Source of the DNA: Nectonema munidae
Lineage: Eukaryota; Nematomorpha; Nectonematoida; Nectonematidae
NCBI GenBank assembly: GCA_030549495.1
Contig: JAUIRK010000121.1
Coordinates: 558,001 to 622,000, forward strand
Reading direction: 5' to 3'
Length of the DNA stretch: 64,000 nucleotides
A model generated the notes under the pieces. That model was not told the DNA's origin. It saw nothing but the letters and a program-made list of their open reading frames with translations, and did not search any database. Below, piece by piece: positions 47,037-59,029 of the stretch (position 1 is the stretch's first letter; the number at the start of each line of letters is the position of its first letter). The position numbers were made by a program, and so were the translations under genes.

Positions 47037-47453
47037 ATGCACACATTTGAAGAAATTCTAACTCTCTTATGTCTTACTCCTTTTGAATTTCTTTTTTATC
47101 TTTTTGGGGTTCTATTCCTCTCAATTTTTGTTTTATTAAAAATTGTTTTCAAAAGTTTACAAATTCCTACATTACTCATTTTTTTTCCGATATATATTGC
47201 AACTTTTCTAAATATTTATTTCCTTCTAATTCTTTTTTATCGCCGTATAAGAAATATTTCGTTTTATAAATCCTTTTTAAGATTTCTCTGCAGTATCGCA
47301 TTATGTGTATGTTTATTATCTTCAGAATTTATGGTGGAGAATGACTTAAGAAATGGAAAAATTACTTTAAGAGCTCTCAAGGGATTTTTGTTTTTCAATA
47401 CACTACTAATTTTTTACAATTTCTGCCTTCCAAACTTAGTTTTTAACAACTAA
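47037..47453 (+). CDS. TMEM203: TMEM203-like four-pass membrane protein
   Basis: TMEM203 is a small ER/lysosomal membrane protein linked to calcium handling and STING signalling in mammals. This single-exon product has 138 residues (136 in human) with four hydrophobic segments at about 12-34, 42-65, 76-96 and 110-133. Local matches to the human protein are LTPFEFLFYL (human FATFEIFVHL), FFPIYIATFLNIYF (human FVPFFAADGLSTYF) and SEFMVENDL (human FEMLLCQKL), in the same order and spacing. Identity is low, so the family call rests on layout. A different ATG lies five bases upstream in another frame. An orphan membrane protein is the alternative. Confidence 0.55.
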   Translation: MHTFEEILTLLCLTPFEFLFYLFGVLFLSIFVLLKIVFKSLQIPTLLIFFPIYIATFLNIYFLLILFYRRIRNISFYKSFLRFLCSIALCVCLLSSEFMVENDLRNGKITLRALKGFLFFNTLLIFYNFCLPNLVFNN

Positions 47454-48401
47454 TCTGAAAAAGTGGACCTTTGAAATTTTAAGTATTTATTTAAATTTCT
47501 TAATTACGTTTATAAATTGTTTATATCTAGGGTTGCCATATTTTTAAATCAGCTAACTGGTAAAATTATTTATTCTATAAAGAAAATAGTAGTAATAGAA
47601 CAATATTTAAATTTTGCAAGATTCCCATGCTGATTTCGATTCTTTTTGATTTTAAAAACTTACTTTCTTGAAAAAGCAAACAGCGCATTTAGTGTTAATT
47701 TTACAGTACGTAAGTTTCAATTGCTACACTTCATAAAGGTTTTTAATTAATTTGAAATGAAAGATTTTCTTTAGTTATTCCTGCAGGTAATTAAAGCTAG
47801 TTTTTTTTGAAATCTTCCTTTGAAGAAAATACTACTCTATTTTTTACTTTCTTTTTAACCTTCTTTACTTTAAACTCTTCCAACCCCTATTTAGCATTGA
47901 ATACTTGTAAAATATTCATATATTTTATTTTTATACCGTGTGAAGTTTGCTAATTTGTTTTTTTGTATCAACATATACCATCTTGCTGACTAAATTTTAA
48001 ACATTTATGCATTTTTGGAAGGGTAGTAAATTTTTCCGATACTTGAAAATAAGTATGCTTCTTATAAATCCTGATTCTTATTAATGGTCGTATTAAAAGA
48101 TTTGGATATTTTAAAGGAATAGAAGTGAATCGGAGTCGTTATCTAATAAAATTTAGTAGTAGGATTTTTTTTAAGTATTAGTCATAGTTTTTCATAATGA
48201 AAAATAATTATTGTATTTCATTGTCTATAAGCGGCACTTTTTTTACTGGGAATTTTCTAACAATTTACTGGTGCGGCCTATAGACATATAAGAAATAAAG
48301 TTTTACCTCATTGTCAATATTCAATATATTCAATCCACAATCATACTTCTCATAATCATACATAAATATATACAAAGCAATGTCAATACAGTTTATTAAA
48401 T
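47454..48401. other. non-coding stretch downstream of the TMEM203-like gene
   Basis: No gene seen. Near 48234-48285 the words TATAAGCGGCAC and GGTGCGGCCTATAG resemble a pogo/Tigger terminus, consistent with the transposase fragment that follows. Confidence 0.4.
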
Positions 48402-49170
48402 TTAAAATTCATCAAAGTCCTCTTCATTCGATGTAGGGATGTCCTTCCAGGACTCCACAATCCAAGTACAGGTGGTTGGTAGATGAACCCTCTTTAGTCG
48501 TCCAGTGGGGGTCCTTGCTTGGTTTCCGGTAGCCATCCACTCAGTCCAATTCTTCCTCATGCTTTTCTTGAAAGGACGGTTAATGGAGACATCCAATGGC
48601 TGCAGGACAGAGGTTAGACTTCCTGGGATAATAGCTGGTGTGGTCTTGATGTCTTTCAGCTGTTGCAGAACTTCTGTTGTCTTATGGCACCTGAAACTCC
48701 AGGACTAAGATGAAAGGTTTCTTCAGCAAGCTGCCAGGTCTGGAATCCCATACTTGACTGATTCAGTCTTTTAAAAGGTTTTCTCTGACATGCAGACCAG
48801 AGGGGAACTTTTCCTTCGGCAATTTCCTTCGTTTGAAGACTACGAAGGAGGTAGCTTGCCACCATCAGCTGTGCAGGCCAGCATCACGGTGAAGTGGCTC
48901 TTCTCATGGTCGGTGGTGCGTATGGACACAGTCTTGCTCCCCTTAGAGGCGATGATGCTGTTGGATAGCAGATCGAAGGGGAGTAGAGTCTGGTCTGCGT
49001 TGTTGATCTGGCCGAGGGAGTACTCTTGCTTCTTGCGTTGATTAATGATAAACTTCTGGAAGTTTATTATCTTGTCCTCATACTGGTCTGTAAATCGTTG
49101 GGCGATGGTTGTCCTCCTTCGAATCGATAGGTTGAGCCTTGTTAGGAACCTGGCAACCCAACTATAACTT
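48402..49170 (-). mobile_element. pogo/Tigger transposase fragment (DDE domain)
   Basis: Minus-strand pieces read INNADQTLLPFDLLSNSIIA and TTDHEKSHFTVMLACTADGG (about 48880-49010). Further on is LDVSINRPFKKSMRKNWTEW (48402-48596). These are the catalytic core and C-terminal 'QPLDVSINRPFK' region of Tigger/pogo transposases; the D of NADQT is the first catalytic Asp. Frame changes break it. The GC content is much higher than the surroundings, suggesting a fairly recent copy. The N-terminal helix-turn-helix part is absent. Confidence 0.82.
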
Positions 49171-49876
49171 GACTTGAATTCTGCTGCACAAAACTGAGGA
49201 GCTATATAACCATATTCTGATTCTGTCTGAGTTTATATAACTTAAGCATTTGATCCTATCACGATTTTAAATGAAGTGAACGCTTTTTTGATTTTAACCT
49301 TTTGAGGGCAAGTATGATGACACTGGTGTCCGATGGAAATGAAAATAATATGTTTGAGTATATAAATTTTGATTAAAAAAAGCAAATGATTTGTCTAAAA
49401 TTCTAGTCCGCAAAGAGTTGGAGGAAAGTATCAAATAACGTGATGTTGTCTTCTTTTCATGGGATCAAATGAGTTGTCGGATTATTCGTAAAGAGTGTTC
49501 CATATATTATAATGGGATGCCTCAACCCAATTATATACACTATTGATAATGTATTGTATTTAGTTGTACCCTCGCATAGTTAAACAGGGCTGCTGCTGCC
49601 TTGAAGTAAATGAAAAGCGCAACTAATTTCATTACGTACTGATTGCTCTAGTTTTAAGACTCTGAAAACTTCAATTAGATAGTTTTCTTTAAAATTTCAG
49701 AAAAACTCGAACGAATCTTCGAAATTATTCTTTTTATTTTCTTACAAAATAATTTCCTGTCAAATGGAAAACCTATCTAGTTCAGGTACCGAGACAGATG
49801 GTGTCCGATGAAAATATAACAAAGTTCAAAACAAATTTTTTTCAAAAAAATACAATTTTTATTTAACTTCCTTCAT
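49171..49876. other. non-coding stretch between two transposons
   Basis: TTTTAACCTTTTGAGGGCAA at 49301 looks like a TTAA-flanked piggyBac terminus. GGTGTCCGATGAAAATA near 49800 repeats GGTGTCCGATGGAAATG near 49329, suggesting the 3' side of the piggyBac copy that follows. Confidence 0.4.
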
Positions 49877-50787
49877 TTAACTTATGGAAGACAGCTTAGG
49901 CAAACTTTTTTGGCTTGTTTGTGGCAGGTATTTTTTCGATATTTTTGACATGCTTGAAAAACTACTTTTACAACTGTAATAAAAACAAGCCTTTCTGAAG
50001 AAGAAGCACTTTGTTCTTTTACAAAACCATAGGACTGCAATATAACTGAATGCAAATTTCCTTAGAACTTCTTTTCTTACACTCTTTTTAGAGCTATACT
50101 GCCCGGACAATTGGCATTCATAATAATATGTGTTGAGAGCAGCCATATCTAGGTAATTGGAAAATATCGCCATTGGCCATCTAAAGTTTATTTGATATGT
50201 GGAATACATGTTCATCATTTGGTTGGCTTTATCGTCTCCGCACTTGTATTTGTATACGAGCATGGACTCTGGTTTTTTTACCTAAAAGCTGGATATTTGA
50301 GTAGTGTTGGCTTGACATCACATGCTCAACCTTGAAATTATAAGTGGCATGTCTTATTGGAACGTAAGCAGTCAAGCTTGCAACTACTGTAAAAAGCATA
50401 AAAGATTCGCACTCTTGCATTTTTCTTTTTTTCAAGTTTTGTTTCTTCATCGCAGGAGGGATAAATCTTAGTGCATGTACCCATCACCGACCAAGACTTT
50501 CTTTTGGCCCAAACACAGAGATCGTGAAACATAAAAAATTGATCTATAACAATACTAGTGCCTTTAGGAAGTTTTGCATTTCTAAACAATCTTTTTACTA
50601 TTGATTCACCACCAAAATAGTTTTCTTCAGAATGTGACGAAAAGTATATTTCAGGCGAAAGAATATAAAAACTGCAAGAATCGTTTAGGTGATAGAACTT
50701 TATTCCGTATTTTCCTGGTTTACTAGGATCATATATCCTAATAGGACAGTTTTCACGGTATTTGAGCAACTGTTCATCTACAAACAT
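49877..50787 (-). mobile_element. piggyBac transposase fragment (C-terminal two-thirds)
   Basis: The first piece (50338-50787) has DEQLLKYRENCPIRIYDPSK and GKYGIKFYHLND, the first catalytic Asp region, then PKGTSIVIDQFF with the second. The next piece (49877-50263) has KANQMMNMYSTYQINFRWPM and LDMAALNTYYYE, the usual region before the Cys-rich tail. The frames are shifted between pieces. It belongs to a different piggyBac branch from the TTAA-ended repeat family. Only one possible terminus was found (49301). Confidence 0.85.
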
Positions 50788-50887
50788 AATCTTTTACATT
50801 CCAATATCTCAAACATAATTAGTAGTTATGAAGTAAAGGAACCATATTCAGATGTAAAAGACAAAAGCAAACACAGAGAGATATAAT

Positions 50888-51621
50888 CACAGATAGACAC
50901 GAACACACATATATACACACATAGAGACACGCACTCAGTAGCGAACACACTCGTACTTTTATTAAAATGGTATAACTTCGCTATGAAAAATCTTATTTAT
51001 AAGTAATTTTACCTTCACAATATTCAAAGGGTGTTTTGCGCTCATTGATAAATTTTTTTCCTATTTCTAATAAAAATAAAAAAATAGGCCTCTGCGGCTC
51101 AGTTTGGCCATCCAAGGGAATAAAAATTTCCAACTATGTGAGAGTTAAAGAAAAGTAATTACAAACTTTTGGTTTATAAATATAATCTTTTTTAAGTACG
51201 GCAATTAATGTTTAAATTTAATATTAAGAATAGGATCTTGGTGTCTGTTTTTATTGTTTTCGGTTTTTAACATTCTACCATTTAAAAACTAACCATATAT
51301 GACTGTGTATAAGTCGACCCACACATTTAAGAACAAAACTTTCGAATTCAATGTATGTTCCATGTATAAGTTAACCCGTTTTAAACAGGAAAGCTGTGAT
51401 AATCAAGAAATAAATAAGTTTATCAAACTAAATATATTATAACTTGCTGACTTGAGACAGCAAAAGATACAAGTTTGCTTAATATTTCAAATGAGTATTT
51501 TGTGTTATATGTACAAGTTGAGGGCAATTTTTGAAAATCACATAAATCTAGATAAGCTGTTAAATTCTTCAAATTAATTCTAATCATTGTGGCCCTTGTT
51601 TATGTTTTTAGAGTGAATCGA
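50888..51621. other. NXT upstream region
   Basis: It holds CA/GA-rich microsatellite-like DNA (50870-50950) and AT-rich DNA. TTTATGTTTTTAG at 51600-51611 is a good acceptor just before the NXT start codon, so there is probably a 5' UTR intron or trans-splice site. Confidence 0.4.
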
Positions 51622-51771
51622 ATGATATCGCAACCTGATAATTCAATGGCTTTTGAAGCTGGAAAGAATTTTTGCAGACTTTTCTATGATACTATGGATA
51701 GCAAGCGTACATCCATTATCAATATGTATCATGAAACATCCACAATCGTTTGGAATGGGAACTCATACCAG
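51622..51771 (+). CDS. NXT1: NXT exon 1
   Basis: Fifty codons from the first in-frame ATG downstream of a TTTTTAG acceptor. The exon encodes the amphipathic N-terminal helix and FYDTMDSKRTSIINMY, and ends in CAG/GTATTT. Confidence 0.9.
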
Positions 51772-54700
51772 GTATTTTTCGGTTCTTTTAACACCTCCAT
51801 ATTTTGAAGAAAATGTTTAGTTTGATGTGCAAGTCCAAATTTAGAGTAGAAATAATTTTAGAATGATCTAAGTATTCTTGTTTGTTTTAAAAACGTAATG
51901 TTCACTTTTTGTGATATTTAACTCCCTTTAAGATAGACTCAAGTTTCCAATCTAAAACAAATCCAGCTCGTTCACTAAAAAACCTTCCAAATTTTTCTCT
52001 TCAAAAAGTCAACTGACAATTGTCATCCCATTTCCACATTTAATAAAATACTTCATGTAAACAATGAAAAATTTTCAATGGTGGTATCTTGAGACGAGGG
52101 GGCTAATCAATTTTGCGTGTTCTCGCAATTATTCTTCTAAAACATATGAATAGTATAATCATAGTTTCGATTTCTCATCGATACCAATTTGTTCATAGTT
52201 TGACATAAGCGTTACATCAGTTCCTGGTCAATGAAAACTACCTTTTACTCAAAATTGAAAAATTTGCTACATAATTAACATAACTGGGAAAGGAGACAAA
52301 ATAAACTAATAAAGCAATTTTCAGTATTTTAAAATGAAACTGCCTGTTCTCAGAATAATTTCAAAATAATAGGAGGCATAAAAATGAGATAGCTTATTTG
52401 GTATTTTCAAGTTTTTATAAGCAGCAAAGCCAACGTTGAAGTTGCTAACCCATATAAGATGATTTGGTAACGCTTGTATTTTTTACATTTTGTAAGGAAT
52501 CATAGTATACAAAAATGGTAGTTTAATCATTTTCATATAATTATTTAAGTCTAAGAACACAAAATCATTAAAACAATTTAAACAAACATAAATCATAAAA
52601 ATTATAGTATACGAGAACAAGAACATCATTGCGTTTTTTTACTATTTCTCTGTCTACAAATAAAATTCTGACAGCTGTCATAAATAGATCAAGTACATAT
52701 TTAACAAATGAAAAATTTTGTTTCGATATTATATTTTTATTATAATAATCAAAAATTTTCTTAAAAAAATTTAAAGCGAGTCTGACAATATTCATTGATA
52801 TAAAATTGTAACGATTGATAACTATTTTTCTCCCATTTAAAAACATAAACAAATTTTCATTTTTGCAAAATGTTTGGTGTATTGATGGAACTAAATTTTT
52901 TTACCAAAAATCTCTGTGATTAATTAAAATAACTGAACTTTGGTATTATGAAAAAAGGTTCTGAAAATATTGAACTTATATTTCGCTAAAAACTAATTTC
53001 TGATGAGATAAAATAAAATTATTTTTAATTTAACTCTAAATACAAATTAGAGAGATGAGAGTTGAATGAGATAGGAAAGCTTGAACGAGAGAAGAGAGCT
53101 TGAGTGAAAGGAGAGAGCTTGAATTAGAGAAGAGAGCTTGAGTGAGAGAAGAGAGCTTGAATGAGAGAAGAGAAATTGAATGAGAGAAGAGAAATTGAAT
53201 GAGAGAAGAGAGCTTGGGTGATTGAGTTTTAGCAAAGAAAGCGGAAGAGAAAAACAGAGAAGGAGAGAGAAAGAGAAATAGAATCACTGTGACAGAAAAA
53301 GATGAGAAAAATCTGGTGGATCATCAATATGTGGAGCATCTTGGCATGATGTTTGACACGAAAGTCTGCATTCCCTCTTTTATTCTCTTATCTTACATTA
53401 TCATGTATTCGATCATTACATCCTATAATGCAGTGGTTCCCAAACTTTTCTGCTTGATGCTCCCTTTTGACTTCCATAAAATCCTCACGCCCCCCCCCCC
53501 CCGATATCCAACAAGCATATATAAAAGATATGCATGATATAATAAACTTTATATATTCATAATAGTTTCATTATATAATTTTTATATCTTTAGGAAGTTT
53601 TGGAAAGGGAGATATATCCCTTCCTGGTGCACATGGATGAAAATAAATAAATTCATTTATAATACAAGCATAAGACATTATTATGCAGCAATAATTAGTA
53701 CGTGTTCATGCACATACATGGCCAAATTGCCATATATATATTTATATAAATAAAAAATATTAAAGAGAACTTGCAACACTATCACTGAAAAAAAAATTGA
53801 AAATTTCTTTTAGCTAATACTAAATCCTTGAAAAAGAAATAAAAGCTGAAATAATTTTAATTATGAGTGCGATGGATGATGTTGTTTCTTTTTCACTAGA
53901 TCAGAAATTCTAGGCCTCAAAGAGGACAACGCACAACGCAAGTCACTTCCTACGAGCAGTCGATTTCGCTATTTTGTTTTCAGTACAACAAGAGTCGATA
54001 AACCCACTTCACAGAGATAAGTTGATGAAAAGGGAATCAATAAACGAAGTGATTCTTCTTCAAGTTTAGGGTAAATAGGGAGATATTTCACCCAAAATTC
54101 TTCCAGCTTCATGGTCGTCTGGAAATTATCTGCCGCAGTTGAGTCACACTTCAAATCTATGGCTTTCTCTTGCATATGATCGCCCAGCAAGTCTACATTA
54201 ATATTGAATGGGTTTCGTATCAGCTTCCAAATAATTTTGTCCATGGAAATATCTGAAAAATAGTGCACAAATTCTTCAGCAAAGGAGTCTAAATGAGATA
54301 AAATTTCTTTCTTCATGTCTGCACCATACTGTTCAAGGTCATTCTTTTAAGACATAAGTTCATTGAGATGAGAAAATGAAGAGAAATTCCCTGCTTGTAC
54401 TTTACGTTTCCAAAGTTGGATTTTCTCCGTGAAAGTATTGATATGTAATTAATTGTAGTAAATAATTGATTGCTTCAAAAAAGGTTGCATTCCTCCCTTG
54501 AAGCTTCAAATTTAGGTTGTTGATTGCCTCAAAAAAATCAACAAGATATGCTAGTTTATGCTGGAACTTTTCTTCTGAAAATGCATCATGTAAATTTTCT
54601 TTCTTCTGGCTTTGTAGAAAAACTTTTACTTCATCCTTCAGCTCATATAGGCGACTCAGCATATTTCCCTTGGACAACCAACAGACCTCTGTGTGGAAAA

Positions 54701-57700
54701 GAAGAAATTTGTGATCAGTCCCTAAATCTGTACAAAGAGCTGTAAAAAGCCTAGAATTTAGAGAGCTCTTTTTCACAAAATTTATTACTTTAATGACCAA
54801 GTTTAGTGACAAGCGTAGTTCGTCTGGTAGAGTCTTGGCAGCAAAGGCTTGCCTGTGAATAACAGTGAGTAGCAGTTATTGCTTGATTCTTTTCTTTGAC
54901 TAACTTCACGAATCGAGAACGTGATCCAAGCATTGCTGGGGCACTGTCAGTTCAGACACCGACTAACTTTTCCCATGATTATGTTCTTGAAAAAAATTTG
55001 AAACTTTTGCAAACACATCTGAAGCCTTTGATGTTGTGTCTAGTTCTGCTGAGAAAAGTATTTCTTCTTTCAAAGTTCCTTCATCCATAAATCGTGAGTA
55101 AACAAGTAACTGACAACAATGGGCAACATCAGTTGTTTCATCACACTGTTTGCAAAAAAGCGAGATGATTTTATTTTCTCCAAAACTTGTTCTGTCCTCT
55201 GAGATCTCATCAATCCGACGCTTCACAGTGTTGTCAGAAAAAGATATTTTTGATAACTTCTTCTGACTTTCATCTCCAAGCACAATACCTGCAGCACTCA
55301 GTAAGCATGGTTTTACAAGGGTCTCTCCAACAGAATGAGCTTTTTTTTGCTTTTGAAGTCTCCTGATGAAATTGTCTTCAAATGACGTTCCAGGCGACCG
55401 GGCCAAGGCGTCATTGCTGAGAACTGCATGGCAAACGACACATTGAGGAAGGTGAATTCCATTTTTCTCGGCAAAGGTGAAGCCAAACTTTATGTACTCA
55501 TAGACAAACTTCCTTTTCTTTGCTACCGACATTTCTGTAAAAGATAATTACACACTATAGGTACAGTGACTGCAGTGCAATCACAATATAATCACTTCAT
55601 AAAACATAGTCTTATACACCACACACAATCACAGACATATACTGCAACACTCGCGTGACTGGTATATTTTGTTTTTCTTGCAAAATAGTCATATTTTCCA
55701 GATGGCCTTACGCCCCCTTTATAGCCATCTCACGCGATCATTATACATGTTTTATAAACAAGCTTTGAGCAACTCTTACTTGTAGAAAATTATATGGGGG
55801 GGGGGGGGGGGGGCAAAGAGCGCTGTGAAGTCATTTTTTGTGACCCAGTGCTTCCACTAAGAATAAGTGCTGAGATTTTTCTCCCGACATGGTCGAACAT
55901 CCCCAGCAATCCGCATGCGGTCTTTTATATCGCCTTTCGGAGTAACTAGTTTGCAAACACCGTTAGTATGTGCACTGATAGAATGCGTACTCACTTATAT
56001 TGCGATTGCATCATGAACCACATTTTTGCGAATTGAATATCCTTAACTTAAATCTATGGCCATGAATTTGAGGTGTTGCCTGCTAGTATCTCCCTAAGAC
56101 GAATAAATTTGAAGGAGTTCTTCAAGATTAAATTATCTTTATTTGTGTACGTAGTTAGAACTAAAAATAATAATTAATTAATAAAATGTGGTTGAGTAAT
56201 TTGTGCAGTGCGATATTTGTGTTTATTATCCCCCCAAACCAGGCTCGAGAGCATCTCTACTGTCCTCCATAGTGCGAACCATCCATACAGTAGATCTATT
56301 TAACGCTGGATCTAATATAACGCGATAGGGTCTTGGCTCCTGTTTTTAATGGTTATATAACACTTGTTGCAATTTTTCCGGTATAACGCGAGTCTATTGC
56401 TTGGACCCCGCCATCCCTGTTTTAAATGATCTATTGATATCGCGATCACACTCATTTGGCCGCGGATAATATTATAATAGCGGTTCTTTCCTGTATTATA
56501 AATGTATAGGTATTTTGTGTATTTAGCAAAAACTAAAGGCGACTTCTTAAAAGAACAATCACTCGACTTTTCAGCAATAAAGCTTAGAGTTATTGTTATT
56601 GTTCAGCATACTTATGCTTATTTTCTTCACGCATAGATACAAACATGTTAAACAAAATTTGTTAAATTAAAGGATTCTATCAATGAAAAATTTGGATGAT
56701 GAGTAAATTTTTTATTAGTGCGATTGAATCCTTGATAGTTTCCACGTGAAATTCATTCCTTTTTCTTTTGAATGTACTGAATTTGCTCGTATCAAATTTG
56801 AAACATCACTTGATATTTAATCAAATACTATTTCTAAGACAGAAATTAGTGAAAAAATTGAAAAATAAATCGGTGAGTTTAAAATCAATAACTTAAAAGT
56901 AACGCAAAAACAAATTCCATCTCATATAAAAACATTTTTGGTGTTTCCATTGCAACGAATACAATTTCTGATTTTATGGAAAAAAACTCTAAATTGTGGT
57001 GTGAATTTTCTAAGACCTAAGCGAACTAAGTTAGAATCAACTATTTACACATGGTTTAATGATATAAAAAATAAAAGTGCTATATTAAATGATGAAACCC
57101 TAATAGAAAAAGCTATAATAAAAAAAAGTTGCACAACATTTATCAGGTTTCAAGTCTCGCTATGGAATTAAGAAAGTTAATATTCACGGAGTAGCTGTGA
57201 GTTGGGTGTCCCATTTTAAAAATTAAGATTAAATTAAATGGTAAAATGACAATATTATTAGCTTAATTTTTGGCCCCTATTAAGGAGTTGGGCGCCATCT
57301 GTAGATACACATGTAACGCAGGAGTATTTCCATTGGAAGTTATGAAAAACTAAAATAAAATATTCAATTATACCTTTTATTTAAATTTAATGATTTTTTT
57401 TATTTTTGAGTTTCCGTGAGGTTATCTAGATGCCTCTCTTCTATACAACACAACCATCATTGAAGGTGTATTCATCCAACTAGCTTATTTGGATCGTTTA
57501 ACGTGTGGGATCATAATTTTTGATAAGATTCGACAAAAAAATGCAAAGTTTGTTTTTACATTTGACAAATTAAAGTCCTATCACTTCTTCAATTCTAATG
57601 GCTTTGAAGCTAAGATTTTCTAAATATTATTGAGAATTTGTTAAGATTCCCTATCACCATATTTTTTCTTTTGATGAGGTTTACTCACACAGCTTAGAGT

Positions 57701-58032
57701 GTTGATACTCTATCTATATTCGCTATAAAGAGAGTATGTTTATAATTCATGTTTGGAGATTTTAGTAAATATTTAAGGGCAAAGAACCTATAAACTCCTT
57801 CTTGTTGAGACTTCCTTCCAGTGAGCACAAATTATCCTCATTTGATGTTCACCCGTTATCAATAGATCACACCAATAATCAAACAAGTATATGCATCATA
57901 ATACATGGCATAGTGAAGTATGAAAAGCAAAAAGTTCTTGGATTCAATCAATCATTCGTTCTTCTTGCTGAAAACAATAAATGGAAAATCGTTAGCGATT
58001 TTTTACGAACTTTTCCAATTCTGGAAGGTTAA
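51622..58032 (+). CDS. NXT1: NXT1/NXT2 (p15) mRNA export cofactor, two exons
   Basis: NXT1/p15 is an NTF2-fold protein that pairs with NXF1/TAP to export mRNA. Exon 1 (51622-51771) gives 50 residues ending STIVWNGNSYQ and exon 2 (57778-58032) begins GKEPINSFLLRLPSSEHKL. The joint is phase 0 and falls where human NXT1 reads [20 protein letters not shown], with no residue missing. FNQSFVLLAENNKWKIVSD matches human FNQNFILTAQ...VWKIASD. The total is 134 residues (140 in human). Donor CAG/GTATTT and acceptor ATATTTAAG/GGC bound a 6006-bp intron filled with transposons. The start is the first ATG after a TTTTTAG acceptor. An AATAAA lies at 58045. Confidence 0.9.
52090..53418. mobile_element. large non-autonomous hAT, second copy, left part
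   Basis: From about 52157 it follows 26965-28110 of the large hAT. It includes the SINE-like body (52168-52255), TTCAGTATTTTAAAATG, GGAGGCATAAAAATGA and the purine-rich array (53045-53230). The MITEs found in the other copy are absent. It is cut by the coding hAT at 53419; a right part resumes at 55736. Confidence 0.72.
53419..55735 (-). mobile_element. hAT element, ZBED5-like, inside the NXT intron
   Basis: GATCATTA is duplicated at 53411-53418 and 55736-55743, and the homologous site in the copy at 28740 is uninterrupted. A terminus CAGTGGTTCCCAAAC at about 53432 is the classic hAT form; the right end is decayed. Minus-strand coding starts with MSVAKKRKFVYEYIKFGFTF and a BED-type finger CVVCHAVLSNDALA (54963-55532). 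A middle part is LFHTEVCWLSKGNMLSRLYE (54402-54812). The end has LLIPFSSTYLCEVGLSTLVV of the dimerisation region (53969-54316). A few breaks separate the pieces. Confidence 0.83.
55736..55870. mobile_element. large non-autonomous hAT, second copy, right part
   Basis: ATACATGTTTTATAAACAAG and ACTCTTACTTGTAGAAAATT match 28750-28793, followed by a G18 run. The final hAT terminus seen at 28843 is not preserved. Confidence 0.65.
55871..56287. other. NXT intron DNA, nothing recognised
   Basis: No coding or terminal repeat signal apart from the TA at 56286-56287 that flanks the pogo element. Confidence 0.4.
56288..57190 (+). mobile_element. pogo/Tigger element, N-terminal part
   Basis: It begins CAGTAGATCTATTTAACGC after a TA, the classic Tigger terminus and target. 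Plus-strand coding (56938-57190) includes ESTIYTWFNDIKNKSAILND and then SRYGIKKVNIHG, the CENP-B type helix-turn-helix DNA-binding region. The DDE catalytic domain is missing, so only the left part remains. It lies in the NXT intron in the same direction as the gene. Confidence 0.8.
57191..57777. other. NXT intron 3' part
   Basis: AT-rich and non-coding up to the acceptor at 57776-57777. No element was recognised. Confidence 0.4.
57778..58032 (+). CDS. NXT1: NXT exon 2
   Basis: Eighty-four codons and a stop. The exon encodes the LPSSEH motif, the sheet IIIHGIVKYEKQKVLGFNQS and KWKIVSDFLR. The acceptor TTTAAG/GGC is weak in pyrimidines, but it is the only one that joins the frames. Confidence 0.9.
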   Translation, partial: GKEPINSFLLRLPSSEHKLSSFDVHPLSIDHTNNQTSICIIIHGIVKYEKQKVLGFNQSFVLLAENNKWKIVSDFLRTFPILEG

Positions 58033-59029
58033 ATATTGTTTTTTAATAAAATTTCATTTCCTATTTTTACACATTATTTTTTTTCTTATTTTAGGTCAAG
58101 TAAGGTAGTTAAGGACAGAGTAGGTATCAAAAATATAGTGATTGGTATAGAAAAAATATCTATCATATTATTTTTTCTATAATGTATATTGGTTTCTAAG
58201 AATATTTTATTGGAGTTTTGTAACTTATAAGGACCATGTATATTTTTTTATTATCGAGAAGTAAAGTTGCCCTATATATAATTTATGTTTGGTTGCATAA
58301 ATGTATTGTTGAAAGCAAACAAAAAATTTGTCTCTTTTCCTCTTTCTGTATATATATACATTGAAGTTATAATCGTGAAAGAAAAATATAATTTTTACTT
58401 CAGACTTTTGTAAAAGAAATTTAAATATATTAAAATAAAATGATTAGAGATTTTTATTTGAGCATTAACACTAGTTTTATTGAAATAAATCTAATAGTTT
58501 ATAATTAGACTAAAACTATATAAATGTCACACTTTATATAGTATCAGCTACTACATTTTTTTCAGTGTGAGAAAATATTTGTTCCATTTTCTAACTAAAT
58601 TACCAAACACTCTTGCGTCCATTTACACTAATGAATAAGTATCGTTTCTCAACGCTTAAGTGTAAGCAACCAATTAAATTGGTAAACAAATAGTTACACA
58701 TACTAAATTGCTAAAGCCTCTTGTCCAAAATTCCACTAATTGATTAGTAAAGTTTACTAGTCTAAAAGTGTAACCTACCAGCAAAATTAGTATAAAGGTA
58801 ATACCATTTATATATTGTTTCTTTAATAGCTTATAATAATTAAGCAATTACCTAGTTGGCTTTTACCAATATAAAAAGCCATATCTTTTGGCTAACAATC
58901 TTTCGACGAAAAGGCTGTTCTAGTAGATGTCTATTTGACGAATCGTCCAGCCACAATATGTCTGTTCTACGAAACGTCTAGTCAAGCTCCAGGTTCTTCC
59001 TTGAGGCGAAAAAAACTGTTGCGACTTTG
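58033..59029. other. NXT 3' flank
   Basis: An AATAAA at 58045 is the likely NXT polyadenylation signal. From 58915 the words GACGAATCGTCC and ACGAAACGTC weakly recall the GGGGCGAATTGTC motifs of the MITEs at 25708 and 27293. No gene was recognised. Confidence 0.4.
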
